This document shows, one piece after another, positions 1-8,806 of a stretch of 64,000 bases of DNA. This stretch comes from Clostridiales bacterium (GTDB taxonomy: Bacteria; Bacillota; Clostridia; Lachnospirales; Lachnospiraceae), in NCBI GenBank assembly GCA_020859985.1, contig JAJBVD010000030.1, positions 122,641-186,640 on the forward strand, given 5' to 3'. Numbering within the stretch: position 1 is the stretch's first letter; each line of letters opens with the position of its first letter. The translations under genes were made by a program, and so were the position numbers. The notes under the pieces are model-generated. The model was not told the origin of the DNA, did no database searches, and saw nothing but the letters and a program-made list of their open reading frames with translations.

Positions 1-890
1 TCTTTCGAATAATACTCGACGTCCTCGCGGGCCTGATCCAGACCATGTGCCGTCACCCAGGTCGTCTTCTGATTCTTCTCGTCACTGTTGACCGGCTTGC
101 CAAGCTCTTCTTCGCTGCCGGTCACATCCAGAATATCATCCTGTATCTGAAAAGCCATCCCGACACACCGCGCCGCCTGCTCGATCTGTTCCACTTCTTC
201 GTCGGAAGCGCCCGCAAGCACCGCGCCGATCATCATGGAAGCCTCGATCAGTGCTCCGGTCTTCAGAGCGTATATAAACGCAAGCTGTTCATCGTTAAGC
301 GGTTTCCCGGCATATTCTACATCCACCGACTGACCGCCCAGCATACCGAAGCCGCCCGTCTTGCGTGTCAAAATTGCAAGAGCGCGGGCAATATTGGGAT
401 CGCCCGGCGCTTCCGCAAATGCTTTCACCGCTGTCTCATAAGCCAGATTCAGGAGCGCATCTCCGGCAAGGATTGCCATCGCCTCGCCGTAGACCACGTG
501 CGTCGTCTTTTTGCCGCGGCGGTATTCATCGTTATCCAGCGCAGGCAGATCATCATGGATCAGAGAATGCGTATGGATCATTTCCATCGCCGCCATAAAC
601 GGCCGGATCGCGTTCGAAGTACCTCCGAACATCACAAAAGTCTGCTGCATCAGAAGCGGACGCAGCTTTTTCCCGCCGACCAGCATACTGTAGTTCACCG
701 CGTCCAGAAGGGTGCTCTGAAAGCCTTCTGTAGCACCGTCCCGCGCGTAGCGCATTGAAATGGACGGTGCGTCCTGCCGCTGAGGGCAGCGAAGAGGCGC
801 TACCTTATCAGGCAGATAGCTTTGGATCACGCTGTTGATCTCCGCTACCCGTTTTTTCATCTGCTCATCAAAATTCGTCAAATCCACCAT
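1..890 (-). CDS. ispA: Polyprenyl (farnesyl) diphosphate synthase, 3' end outside window
   Basis: This enzyme condenses isopentenyl diphosphate with allylic diphosphates to make geranyl/farnesyl diphosphate for quinone and undecaprenyl lipids in the cytosol. About 296 residues are present and the frame is open to the left edge, so the C-terminus is missing. I read GGKKLRP near residue 73, the first aspartate-rich motif DDLPALDND (the DDxxxxD spacing typical of bacterial short-chain synthases) near residue 114, and the second motif DDILD near residue 259. The start is uncertain. ATG at 890 overlaps xseB by 23 bases, with AGGAG touching it; a TTG at 881 would sit at a better distance from that AGGAG. 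It is the last visible gene of the asp23-nusB-xseA-xseB-ispA run, a conserved clostridial order usually followed by dxs. FPP rather than GGPP specificity is inferred. Confidence 0.93.
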   Translation of the reverse strand, partial: MVDLTNFDEQMKKRVAEINSVIQSYLPDKVAPLRCPQRQDAPSISMRYARDGATEGFQSTLLDAVNYSMLVGGKKLRPLLMQQTFVMFGGTSNAIRPFMAAMEMIHTHSLIHDDLPALDNDEYRRGKKTTHVVYGEAMAILAGDALLNLAYETAVKAFAEAPGDPNIARALAILTRKTGGFGMLGGQSVDVEYAGKPLNDEQLAFIYALKTGALIEASMMIGAVLAGASDEEVEQIEQAARCVGMAFQIQDDILDVTGSEEELGKPVNSDEKNQKTTWVTAHGLDQAREDVEYYSK

Positions 891-1164
891 CTCCTGTCAT
901 TACCAGAATCTTCTTATCCACAGTATCAATCTTCTCATTGCACCGGCGGATCAGCTCTACTCCCTGCTGATACAGGGTAAACGCTTCCTCCAGAGGAATC
1001 TCCCGGTCCTCCAGGCGTTCCAGAAGCCCATCCAGCTTTTCAAAAGACGCCTCAAGGGAGAGATCCGATTCCGTATCCTGTTCAGAAAGTCCCACTCCGG
1101 AATCCGGCTCCGCTGCCGCCATTTCTGGTCTCAATTCAGGGGTATTCTTTTCACGTTCGTCCAT
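868..1164 (-). CDS. xseB: Exodeoxyribonuclease VII small subunit
   Basis: The 98-residue protein carries the compact XseB fold from about residue 37: SFEKLDGLLERLEDREIPL, then EEAFTLYQQGVELIRRCNEKI. It is the small subunit of exonuclease VII, which degrades single-stranded DNA into oligonucleotides together with XseA. The first ~35 residues are an acidic, poorly conserved extension, so it is slightly longer than the usual ~70-80 residues, and a later start is possible. It lies 81 bases downstream of xseA in the same direction. Its last codons overlap the start of ispA, which suggests translational coupling. Confidence 0.93.
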   Translation of the reverse strand: MDEREKNTPELRPEMAAAEPDSGVGLSEQDTESDLSLEASFEKLDGLLERLEDREIPLEEAFTLYQQGVELIRRCNEKIDTVDKKILVMTGDGGFDEF

Positions 1165-1245
1165 CCTGTTATCCGCCTTTCTGATTTCATGCTCCGGTAG
1201 CCAGCTGTCCCGAATCGTTACAGGCTTCAGCTTATGCTTAATGAT

Positions 1246-2454
1246 TTACGTCTCAAGAACTTCTGTCCCGGTCACTTCCGCCTCAATGCAGCCATCCAAT
1301 ACATAGATACGCACCGCATCTCCTTCTGCGACCTGACCGGCCGCATAGACACGCGCGCCTGCGGCATCCGTCACACAGGCATAGCCCTGCGTAAGCTTTT
1401 CCAGCGGGGATACGCTTTTCAGCTTCTGTACATAAAGTGCCATCTGCTGCTTTCGTATCTCCATCAGCTGCTGCATAGCAGCCGTCATAGATTCCTCCAG
1501 ATCAGCCAGCCGCTGCCGTTGTTCCAGCGCACGCTGCTGCGGAGAAGCATATCGCATGCGCAGCTGATAGCGTTCCAAATTCATTCTGCTAATGGAAACC
1601 CTGCTTTTCATCAGCCGGTCAAGGGATGTCTTCCGCGTGTGCAGCTGCTCCAGAACAGCCCCGACATCCGGCACAGCAAGCTCCGCGGCCGCAGACGGCG
1701 TCGGTGCGCGCAAATCAGCCACAAAGTCCGCGATCGTCGTATCCGTCTCGTGCCCGACCGCTGAGATCACCGGCGTCCGGCACTCAAAAATTGCCCGTGC
1801 GACAATCTCTTCATTAAAGGCCCACAAATCCTCGATCGAACCGCCGCCGCGCCCTGCAATGATCACATCAAGTCCCAGTGCGTCCAGCGCATGTAAGCCT
1901 TTCGCCACACTCTCGGCTGCCCCGTCCCCCTGCACCTTTGCCGGATAGAGGTAAATCTGTATTCCGGGGCTGCGGCGCTTCGAGACATTGATGATATCCC
2001 GCACAGCCGCACCGGTCGAGGCCGTCACCACACCAAGCTTTTTTACAAACGCGGGAATCGGCTGCTTGTACTCGGACGCAAACATCCCCATCTCTTCCAA
2101 TTCCTGCTTCAGAGCCAGATAACGTTCATACAAAAGTCCGGCCCCGTCCTTACGGATACGTGTCACATAGAGCTGATATTTTCCATCCCTCTCATAAACG
2201 CTGACGCTTCCATCCGCCACGATCTGCATTCCCTCAGACAGCCGAAAAGCCAGTCCCATTCTGGCACTGGCAAACATGACACAGGCAAGCGTACCCGATT
2301 CATCCTTCAGCGAAAAATAAATATGGCCGGACGAATGGTACTTGCAGTTGGAAACCTCGCCGGATACACTGACGCGGTTCAGCACAAAGTCCTGCGTAAA
2401 CATATTTTTGATGTAGCTGTTGATCTGGCCGACCGAATAAACCTTTCGCTGCAT
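1246..2454 (-). CDS. xseA: Exodeoxyribonuclease VII large subunit
   Basis: This is the large, catalytic subunit of exonuclease VII. From the ATG at 2454 it is 402 residues. It begins MQRKVYSVGQINSYIKNMF, the N-terminal OB-fold (tRNA_anti-like) domain with VSGEVSNCKYHSSGHIYFSL, followed by the nuclease core with GRGGGSIEDLWAFNEE and SAVGHETDTTIADFVADLRA, then a long coiled coil. The frame is open to a GTG at 2487, but the ATG at 2454 has AAGAGGAGA just upstream and starts where the family starts, so I chose it. nusB ends about 30 bases upstream, and xseB follows as the partner subunit. Confidence 0.95.
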   Translation of the reverse strand: MQRKVYSVGQINSYIKNMFTQDFVLNRVSVSGEVSNCKYHSSGHIYFSLKDESGTLACVMFASARMGLAFRLSEGMQIVADGSVSVYERDGKYQLYVTRIRKDGAGLLYERYLALKQELEEMGMFASEYKQPIPAFVKKLGVVTASTGAAVRDIINVSKRRSPGIQIYLYPAKVQGDGAAESVAKGLHALDALGLDVIIAGRGGGSIEDLWAFNEEIVARAIFECRTPVISAVGHETDTTIADFVADLRAPTPSAAAELAVPDVGAVLEQLHTRKTSLDRLMKSRVSISRMNLERYQLRMRYASPQQRALEQRQRLADLEESMTAAMQQLMEIRKQQMALYVQKLKSVSPLEKLTQGYACVTDAAGARVYAAGQVAEGDAVRIYVLDGCIEAEVTGTEVLET

Positions 2455-2486
2455 TCTTCTCCTCTTAACATACGGAGAGCCCCGCA

Positions 2487-2978
2487 CTAAGCCAGCTTTG
2501 CCAGAACCCCGTTGACAAAAGCCGGTGCGTCGTCGCCGCCGTACTTTCTGGCAAGCTCCACCGCCTCGTTGATCGCCACCTTCACAGGGACAGTCTCATC
2601 GTACAGCATCTCATACACTGCCAGACGCAGAACAGCCAGCTCGGCCTTCCCCATGCGCTCTGTCTTCCAGCCCTGCGCCACCTCATTGATCTTCGCGTCA
2701 ATCTCCTGAACCCTGTCCTTCACCTGTTCAAAGCGGTCCGCGATCTCCTGACGCTCTTCCTCACTGAATTTTGCAAACCCGCTCTCCTCATCCGGAAGAG
2801 TCGCTTCCTCAAAAAAACGGTCTACCTGATCAGGCAGTTCTGTCATGCTGTGAAAATCCCCGCAAAACACCAGCTTAAATACATTTTCTCTGATCTCGCT
2901 TCTTTTCATTCCTCTTAGCGTCCCTCGTTTTTCGTTCTGTCCTGATGTTGATCCGGGGCTTGCATTTTCCTGCCCCAT
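2487..2978 (-). CDS. nusB: Transcription antitermination factor NusB
   Basis: NusB pairs with NusE (ribosomal protein S10) on boxA RNA to build the antitermination complex on rRNA operons. The 163-residue frame holds the all-helical NusB fold: RSEIRENVFKLVFCGDF, the middle EIDAKINEVAQGWKTERMGK, and the conserved end NEAVELARKYGGDDAPAFVNGVL. The family normally begins near MKRSEIRE (2909). The ATG at 2978 has AGGAG ten bases upstream, while the one at 2909 has a purine run almost touching it. I kept the longer start, although the 23-residue Ser/Gly/Asn-rich prefix is unusual. It sits between asp23 and xseA on the same strand. Confidence 0.93.
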   Translation of the reverse strand: MGQENASPGSTSGQNEKRGTLRGMKRSEIRENVFKLVFCGDFHSMTELPDQVDRFFEEATLPDEESGFAKFSEEERQEIADRFEQVKDRVQEIDAKINEVAQGWKTERMGKAELAVLRLAVYEMLYDETVPVKVAINEAVELARKYGGDDAPAFVNGVLAKLA

Positions 2979-3002
2979 GTGTACAAATCTCCTGTTCGCA
3001 TA

Positions 3003-3389
3003 TCATGCGTTCTCTGCCATCTCTACATTGACGATCTTTACATTGACCTCTGCCACGGTAAGACCTGTCATGGTCTCGATCGCCGTCTTAACCTTTTCCT
3101 GCACCTGCGCACTGGTGTCCGGCACGTTGTAGCCGTAGCGGATATTGATCGCCAGCGCCGCCTTCACGGTCTTATTCTCATCCACCGTGATCCTGACGCC
3201 CTTCGACAGGCTCTTCATGCTGAGCTTGTTGATCAGGTCGCGCGTCACATTGCCCGCCATGGAAGCGACTCCCTCCACCTCGGAGGCGGCAAGCCCTGCG
3301 ATCATCGCCACAACCTCATCCGCGATGCTCACCTCGCCAAACTGCTCGTCATTGTCTAATTTATATGTGTGAACCTCTGCGTTTTCCAT
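3003..3389 (-). CDS. Asp23/Gls24 family envelope stress response protein
   Basis: The 128 residues match the Asp23/Gls24 (DUF322) family. FGEVSIADEVVAMIAGLAASEVEGV is split here as FGEVSIADEVVAM then IAGLAASEVEGV; it is followed by VRITVDENKTVKAALAINIR and a closing VNVKIVNVEM strand. Members are small, abundant proteins associated with the membrane or envelope stress in Firmicutes, and the gene upstream of nusB is conserved in Clostridia. The start ATG has AGGAGG seven bases upstream. A clear sigma-A promoter precedes it (3419-3447), so this gene probably heads the asp23-nusB-xseAB-ispA transcript. Exact function in this organism is unknown. Confidence 0.92.
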   Translation of the reverse strand: MENAEVHTYKLDNDEQFGEVSIADEVVAMIAGLAASEVEGVASMAGNVTRDLINKLSMKSLSKGVRITVDENKTVKAALAINIRYGYNVPDTSAQVQEKVKTAIETMTGLTVAEVNVKIVNVEMAENA

Positions 3390-3418
3390 AGGATACCTCC
3401 TGTTCTGTTTATATCTAA

Positions 3419-3447
3419 GTTATAAATGTCAGGCAAATATATGTCAA
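3419..3447 (-). promoter_or_regulatory. Sigma-A promoter of the asp23-nusB-xseAB-ispA unit
   Basis: On the minus strand a TTGACA -35 (3442-3447) is separated by exactly 17 bases from a TATAAC -10 (3419-3424). The predicted start lies roughly 20 bases upstream of the AGGAGG of asp23. Confidence 0.75.
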
Positions 3448-3552
3448 TGTTTTTCTTGATGCTTTTTGCACGCGTTTACGTGTCTTGCCGTACCCATGCC
3501 ACAGGTCTTCGAGGATGCTTTTGGCACGGCAGGTCTCCGCTCCGCTTCGGTC

Positions 3553-3587
3553 GTCGCTAAACGGACGTCCACTGGACGTCCAGCGAC
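3553..3587 (-). terminator. Hairpin immediately after the prfC stop codon
   Basis: GTCGCT (3553-3558) pairs with AGCGAC (3582-3587), enclosing two GGACGTCC palindromes. The structure begins two bases past the prfC stop on the minus strand. No uridine tract follows, so it may protect or process the RNA end rather than terminate transcription. The flanking 3484-3535 stretch also has a TGCCGT/ACGGCA inverted pair. Confidence 0.4.
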
Positions 3588-3588
3588 A

Positions 3589-5175
3589 CTAACGCCCAAA
3601 CTCCGCCAGCCTCAGCCCTTCGTTGCGCTCCAGCACCATGCCGACCGACCAGCTGTTGACAAACAGCAGCAGCGGGCGGCCCTTAAGATCACGAATCTTC
3701 TTCATATCTGAGGTACCGACGAGGTGCTCCAGATCGATCTCCTCATTCTCAATCCAGCGAATGTACTCATAAGGCAGCATATCCAGACGAATCTCTACAT
3801 TGTATTCATTCTCCAGACGATATTTCAGAACGTCGAACTGCAGAACGCCGACCACACCGACGATGATCTCTTCCATGCCGGTGTTGAACTCCTGAAAAAT
3901 CTGGATCGCGCCCTCCTGAGCAATCTGGGTGATGCCCTTGACAAATTGCTTGCGCTTCATCGTATCCATCTGGCGCACGCGTGCAAAATGCTCCGGCGCA
4001 AAGGTCGGAATGCCCTCGTAGGCAAACTTTTTGCCCGGCATACAGATCGTATCGCCGATGGAAAAAATCCCCGGATCAAAGACGCCGATGATATCCCCGG
4101 CATAAGCCTCCTGCACGACATGGCGCTCCTGCGCCATCATCTGCTGGGGCTGGGAGAGACGCTGTGTGCGGTCTCCCTGCACATGGTAGACCTCCATGCC
4201 CGCATCAAACCGACCGGAGCAGATGCGCATGAACGCAACGCGGTCACGGTGCGCACGGTTCATATTTGCCTGAATTTTAAAGACAAACGCCGAAAAATCC
4301 TCTGTCATCGGGTCAATGATACCGCAGTCCGCTTTTCTCGGAAGCGGCGGAGTCGTCATTTTCAGGAAATGCTGCAAAAAGACCTCAACGCCGAAGTTTG
4401 TCAGAGCGGAGCCGAAAAACACCGGCGAGAGCTCGCCCGCGCTGACCTTTTCCTGATCAAACTCCGCGGAAGCGCCATCCAGCAGCTCGATCTCCTCCAG
4501 CAGCTGCCCCTTGTTCTCCGTGCCGATAAACTCCTCCAGCTCGGGCGCATCCACGTCAATCCGGGTCTCAACGCCCATCTTTGTGCCCTTCTGCGTGTCC
4601 GTGAACGTCAGCACCTGACGGCTCTCGCGCTCATACACGCCCTTAAAATTCTTGCCGGAGCCGATCGGCCAGTTGATCGGGCAGGTCGCGATGCCAAGCT
4701 CCTTTTCAATCTCGTCCAGCAGTTCAAATGTATCGTTCGCGTCGCGGTCGAGCTTATTAATAAACGTAAAAATCGGAATGTGCCGCATCACGCAGACTTT
4801 AAACAGCTTCCTTGTCTGCGCCTCCACGCCCTTAGACGCGTCGATGACCATCACGGCAGAATCTGCTGCCATCAGTGTACGGTACGTATCCTCTGAGAAA
4901 TCCTGATGTCCAGGCGTATCCAGAATGTTGATGCAGTAGCCGCCGTAATTGAACTGCAGCACCGACGAGGTCACCGAGATTCCTCTCTCTTTTTCAATCT
5001 CCATCCAGTCGGAGACCGCATGACGCATGGTCGCCTTGCCCTTCACGGAACCGGCCAGGTTGATCGCCCCGCCGTAGAGAAGAAACTTCTCCGTCAGGGT
5101 CGTCTTGCCCGCGTCCGGGTGGGAAATGATGGCGAACGTGCGCCGTTTTGTAATTTCATCCGTAATCGTGCTCAA
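3589..5175 (-). CDS. prfC: Peptide chain release factor 3 (RF3)
   Basis: RF3 is a translational GTPase that recycles RF1/RF2 from the ribosome after peptide release. The 528-residue protein shows the P-loop SHPDAGKTTLTEK, switch region RGISVTSSVLQF, DTPGHQDFSEDTYRTL, and the guanine specificity motif NKLDRD, followed by EF-Tu-like domain 2 and the RF3 C-terminal domain ending in VGMVLERNEGLRLAEF. The open frame extends to 5232, but the first residues there are not family-like. The TTG at 5175 is preceded by AGGAGG at good spacing and gives the normal family start (STITDEITKRRTFAI), so I take TTG as the start. It follows the RelA/SpoT-domain gene by 11 bases. Confidence 0.96.
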   Translation of the reverse strand: MSTITDEITKRRTFAIISHPDAGKTTLTEKFLLYGGAINLAGSVKGKATMRHAVSDWMEIEKERGISVTSSVLQFNYGGYCINILDTPGHQDFSEDTYRTLMAADSAVMVIDASKGVEAQTRKLFKVCVMRHIPIFTFINKLDRDANDTFELLDEIEKELGIATCPINWPIGSGKNFKGVYERESRQVLTFTDTQKGTKMGVETRIDVDAPELEEFIGTENKGQLLEEIELLDGASAEFDQEKVSAGELSPVFFGSALTNFGVEVFLQHFLKMTTPPLPRKADCGIIDPMTEDFSAFVFKIQANMNRAHRDRVAFMRICSGRFDAGMEVYHVQGDRTQRLSQPQQMMAQERHVVQEAYAGDIIGVFDPGIFSIGDTICMPGKKFAYEGIPTFAPEHFARVRQMDTMKRKQFVKGITQIAQEGAIQIFQEFNTGMEEIIVGVVGVLQFDVLKYRLENEYNVEIRLDMLPYEYIRWIENEEIDLEHLVGTSDMKKIRDLKGRPLLLFVNSWSVGMVLERNEGLRLAEFGR

Positions 5176-5186
5176 AAGTAATCCTC

Positions 5187-7202
5187 CTAGTTTGGAATCT
5201 CCGTCATGATCTCCAGCTGGAAGCCGTCCCACATATTCGCAGAAACGTTCCAGTCCCGCAGGTCCGTCACGACCTTGTGATAAAGCGCCTGCCCGCCGCG
5301 GACAATGTCATAGGTGCGTGCGTCAGAGCGCGCCTCCAGATGACGGCCGAAGCTGCAGTTCTCCACATCCTCCGGTCCAAAATCGTCCACATTGCCCTCC
5401 GGCCAGAATATATACAGCCGCGGAAAATAAGCCGCGTCAAAGGTCATGTTGTCTGCCAGAGTAAAAATATTCTTTTTCTGAAGGTGCTCCAGCAGCTTTT
5501 TCCCAACCTCCTCATAGCAGGTCAGAACATGCGCGTAGCGGCAGACCGTCCGGGTAAAATCCGACACACGGAACTGGCCGAGCCAGTCCTCATCCATCAT
5601 GCCGTCCTCGTCCTCCTCGGAGATAATGACGACGATCGGGAAATTCCGCCCGCGGTCCTGCAGCGCCGCCTCCAGCTCCGGCAGGCCTTCCTCGCGGATG
5701 ATCCGCCTGCGGTTCGAACAGGGCAGGCTGTTAAAAATACCAATCGTATCCACAATCGTTTTATAATATCCGGGATAGCTGAAAAATATCCCCGCGCCGT
5801 CCTTCTCCGGACGGTCGTCCTTCTTGGCCTCGGCATAACCGTTTGAGACGCACAGCCAGACCTTGCCGATTTCATTGATGGTAAGGCTTGCCTCTGAATA
5901 CCAGATGCGGCCGGCCACTTCCGGATCCATATGCCGCACATGCATATTCATCCGGCTTTTCTCATAATCCAGATTCACCGCCACATGGTACGCCAGAATA
6001 TCCGCGTGATAGGTCGTCGGCTGCGCAGGCATATCCTTAAACAGCTGACCGTATTTTTTCACGATCCAGTCATAGATCTGCTGCACACACGCGCGGAAAA
6101 TCTCATCGGCTGTCGGAACCTCCTGATTAATTTCCACAGCGCCGCTCCGGGCACTTCCATCCGCCTTCTGCGTCGCCGCACCCGCTCCTCTCATGCGGCT
6201 GCCGTCCACTTCCGTACTCATCTGAAACGCGGTCTGTCTGGTAAGCGTGCGCAGCTCGTAATGGCGGGACTCCGCCAGACTGCCTTCCCGGCCGTCATTA
6301 TAAACATCGTGCTTGCGGAAAATCGTCGTCAGGCGGCTGTCATGAAACACGCCGTCATTGAGCAGCGCGATGATCGTATTGACATTGATCGGCACACGGC
6401 GGCTGCGCTTTAAAAGCTGGTCGACCAGCACCACGCGCGGTGTCTTGTAAATCGCCTTGGCCAGATTCTCCACATTCTCCAGGTCCTTATCCAGCAGCTC
6501 CTCCAGCTCCGGATACAGGGAAGCGTCGCTCATCTTGACCCGGAAATGGCTCTTGATCATATCGCTCCAGCGCCCAGCCTTATACAGAGTATGGCCGAGA
6601 TCTTCAAACAGCGTCACCATCGACTTGTCGCAGAGCTCCAGCGTCGCCAGAATGCTGTTCAGGTAGCGGGAAAAGCCCGGATAGCTGTTCCAGAGCTCTT
6701 CGCCCTTGTAGCGCATGTCATGCTCAATCTCGTGCCAGCCTTCAAAAAACATCGTCTTGATCTGAATCTCAAAGGTATCGTCGATGCACATTTCCCAGGT
6801 GTCCGCGGAAATCTCGTCCTTTAAATACTCCGGCAGCCGGAACACACCGTTCAGCTTGGTCGGTTTGAACTCATCGTCGCTGCGCTCCGACGTCGACCAC
6901 TCCAGTACTTCAAAGGTCTGCTCCATCACATGACGGCAGATCTCCACATCATCGTCAAAGTAGAGATTGATCCGCACACCGACCAGATCCTGCAGCTTGT
7001 GCTCCCCGCCGTAATCCTTCTGCTCAAACTTGCGCGCCATGGAGGCCGCGGTCTTGACGCGGGAAAATACACGAAAATACAGACCGCACTGTTCCATCCG
7101 GTCCGTAATAATCCTCTTTAAATCCGACTCTACCGTCGGGGAAATCTTCACCCGCTCCGAGAGTTCTTCTTTTGTATAAACAATTCTTCTTATATCATTC
7201 AT
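5187..7202 (-). CDS. RelA/SpoT-domain protein with large uncharacterised C-terminal region
   Basis: The 671-residue protein (ATG at 7202; the frame is open to 7262) begins with a nucleotidyltransferase domain of the (p)ppGpp synthetase family, about residues 10-230. I see RVKTAASMARKFEQKDYGG (G-loop region), DLVGVRINLYFDDD with the metal-binding aspartate, and EIQIKTMFFEGWHEIEHDMRYK, equivalent to the ExQIRT and W..LEHKLRYK motifs of small alarmone synthetases. The usual GYxSxH substrate-stacking motif is not recognisable; its place reads LNGVFRLPEY. Residues ~260-671 are unlike RelA regulatory domains (no HD, TGS or ACT seen) and I do not recognise them. It lies just upstream of prfC, probably cotranscribed. 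Alarmone synthesis is possible; an altered or lost activity is equally possible. Confidence 0.8.
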   Translation of the reverse strand: MNDIRRIVYTKEELSERVKISPTVESDLKRIITDRMEQCGLYFRVFSRVKTAASMARKFEQKDYGGEHKLQDLVGVRINLYFDDDVEICRHVMEQTFEVLEWSTSERSDDEFKPTKLNGVFRLPEYLKDEISADTWEMCIDDTFEIQIKTMFFEGWHEIEHDMRYKGEELWNSYPGFSRYLNSILATLELCDKSMVTLFEDLGHTLYKAGRWSDMIKSHFRVKMSDASLYPELEELLDKDLENVENLAKAIYKTPRVVLVDQLLKRSRRVPINVNTIIALLNDGVFHDSRLTTIFRKHDVYNDGREGSLAESRHYELRTLTRQTAFQMSTEVDGSRMRGAGAATQKADGSARSGAVEINQEVPTADEIFRACVQQIYDWIVKKYGQLFKDMPAQPTTYHADILAYHVAVNLDYEKSRMNMHVRHMDPEVAGRIWYSEASLTINEIGKVWLCVSNGYAEAKKDDRPEKDGAGIFFSYPGYYKTIVDTIGIFNSLPCSNRRRIIREEGLPELEAALQDRGRNFPIVVIISEEDEDGMMDEDWLGQFRVSDFTRTVCRYAHVLTCYEEVGKKLLEHLQKKNIFTLADNMTFDAAYFPRLYIFWPEGNVDDFGPEDVENCSFGRHLEARSDARTYDIVRGGQALYHKVVTDLRDWNVSANMWDGFQLEIMTEIPN

Positions 7203-7445
7203 GAAAAAACACCACCCAATTTCACCGTTTCCTATCATACCGAAAAAGGGCACGGAAGTCAATCTGAAACATGTAAAATCCTTTCCTGACCGCGGAAATA
7301 ATTCCCGCAGTCAGGAACAAAAAGCTCTTGAAATCCCCCTCGATATAGAGTATGATAAATCGAATTGTAAAAGATGCAGCGCTTTGCCGCCGCATCGCAC
7401 ATCTGTTTTCAGGCATACGACAACATGTATTTGAAGGAGGATACC

Positions 7446-8366
7446 ATGAAACATCTGATGAGCCCGCTGGATCTGTCTGTGGAAGAGCTGGACCGGCTTC
7501 TCGATCTCGCCAATGACATCGAAGCCCACCCTTCCCGATACGCCCATTCCTGTGAAGGCAAAAAGTTAGCGACTTTATTTTATGAACCAAGTACAAGAAC
7601 CCGTTTAAGTTTCGAGGCAGCAATGTTGAATTTAGGCGGAAGCGTACTTGGTTTTTCTTCGGCTGATTCCAGCTCCGCCGCAAAAGGCGAGAGCGTGTCC
7701 GACACCATCCGCGTGATCTCCTGCTACGCGGACATCTGCGCCATGCGCCACCCGAAAGAAGGCGCTCCGCTCGTAGCTTCCATGAAGTCTTCCATCCCGA
7801 TCATCAACGCAGGCGACGGCGGACATCAGCACCCGACGCAGACCCTGACTGATCTTCTGACCATCCGCTCGCTGAAAGGGCGGCTTGACAACTTCACCAT
7901 CGGTCTCTGCGGCGACCTGAAGTTCGGCCGCACGGTTCATTCACTGATCCAGGCGCTCATCCGCTACCCGAACATCCGGTTCGTCCTGATCTCCCCGGAG
8001 GAACTGCGGCTGCCGGACAACATCCGTGATGGCGTTCTCAAAAAGAATCATCAGGATTTCCACGAAGAAGTCCGCCTGGAAGACGCGCTTCCGCAGCTGG
8101 ATCTGCTCTACATGACCCGCGTCCAGAGAGAACGTTTCTTCAACGAGGAAGATTACATCCGCATGAAGGATTTCTACATCCTCGACAAAGAAAAAATGAA
8201 GCTTGCCAAAGAGGACATGCTGGTGCTGCACCCGCTGCCGCGTGTCAACGAGATCTCCGTCGAGGTCGACGACGACCCGCGCGCCGTCTACTTTAAACAG
8301 GCACAGTACGGCGTATATGTCCGCATGGCTTTGATTCTCACATTACTGGAGGTGGAAGGATGTTAA
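7446..8366 (+). CDS. pyrB: Aspartate carbamoyltransferase catalytic subunit
   Basis: PyrB makes N-carbamoyl-aspartate from carbamoyl phosphate and aspartate, the committed step of pyrimidine synthesis. The 306 residues contain the carbamoyl-phosphate loop [13 protein letters not shown], the SSSAAKGES loop that closes on the neighbouring subunit, [24 protein letters not shown], and [14 protein letters not shown] at 7446 is preceded by GAAGGAGG. An upstream ATG at 7374 in the same frame is open but unlike the family. The stop overlaps the start of pyrI by seven bases, so the two subunits are translationally coupled. No PyrR-type attenuator was recognised in the leader. Confidence 0.97.
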   Translation: MKHLMSPLDLSVEELDRLLDLANDIEAHPSRYAHSCEGKKLATLFYEPSTRTRLSFEAAMLNLGGSVLGFSSADSSSAAKGESVSDTIRVISCYADICAMRHPKEGAPLVASMKSSIPIINAGDGGHQHPTQTLTDLLTIRSLKGRLDNFTIGLCGDLKFGRTVHSLIQALIRYPNIRFVLISPEELRLPDNIRDGVLKKNHQDFHEEVRLEDALPQLDLLYMTRVQRERFFNEEDYIRMKDFYILDKEKMKLAKEDMLVLHPLPRVNEISVEVDDDPRAVYFKQAQYGVYVRMALILTLLEVEGC

Positions 8367-8803
8367 ACGTAGGAAGACTGAACGAAGGCGTCGTGCTCGA
8401 TCACATCGAGGCCGGCAAAAGCATGGATCTCTACCGTTACCTGAAGCTCGACCGCATGGACTGCTGCGTCGCGATCATCAAGAACGCGCACAGCAATAAA
8501 ATGGGCAAAAAAGACATCATCAAGGTCGAATGTCCGATCGACGAGCTCGACCTCAACGTACTCGGCTACATCGACCACACCATCACCGTCAACATTATCC
8601 GTGACGGAGAGATTGTCGAGAAAAGACAGCTCGAGCTGCCGCAGCGGCTGGTCAACATCATCAAATGCCGGAACCCGCGCTGCATCACCTCCATCGAGCA
8701 GGAGCTGGATCACATCTTCTATCTGGCCGATCCGGAGGAAGAAATCTACCGCTGCCTGTACTGCGAGGAGAAATACCGGACGTCACGCAAAAAACGGAGC
8801 TGA
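8360..8803 (+). CDS. pyrI: Aspartate carbamoyltransferase regulatory subunit
   Basis: PyrI binds nucleotide effectors and forms the allosteric holoenzyme with PyrB. The 147 residues begin [19 protein letters not shown] (nucleotide-binding domain) and end with the zinc domain: cysteine pairs CRNPRC (CxxxxC) and CLYC (CxxC), which bridge to the catalytic chain. The zinc ligands are intact. The start lies inside the last codons of pyrB, and GGAGGTGG within pyrB serves as the ribosome binding site. It converges on the glycosyltransferase gene with only three bases between stops, too little for a separate terminator. Confidence 0.96.
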   Translation: MLNVGRLNEGVVLDHIEAGKSMDLYRYLKLDRMDCCVAIIKNAHSNKMGKKDIIKVECPIDELDLNVLGYIDHTITVNIIRDGEIVEKRQLELPQRLVNIIKCRNPRCITSIEQELDHIFYLADPEEEIYRCLYCEEKYRTSRKKRS

Positions 8804-8806
8804 CAA

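Noticed and set aside
3724..4896. Plus-strand frame of 390 codons opposite prfC
   Set aside because: It is the shadow of a GTPase gene with all motifs on the other strand.
7300..7445. PyrR or other riboswitch in the pyrB leader
   Set aside because: No anti-antiterminator/terminator pair or known binding-loop motif could be recognised in the short leader.
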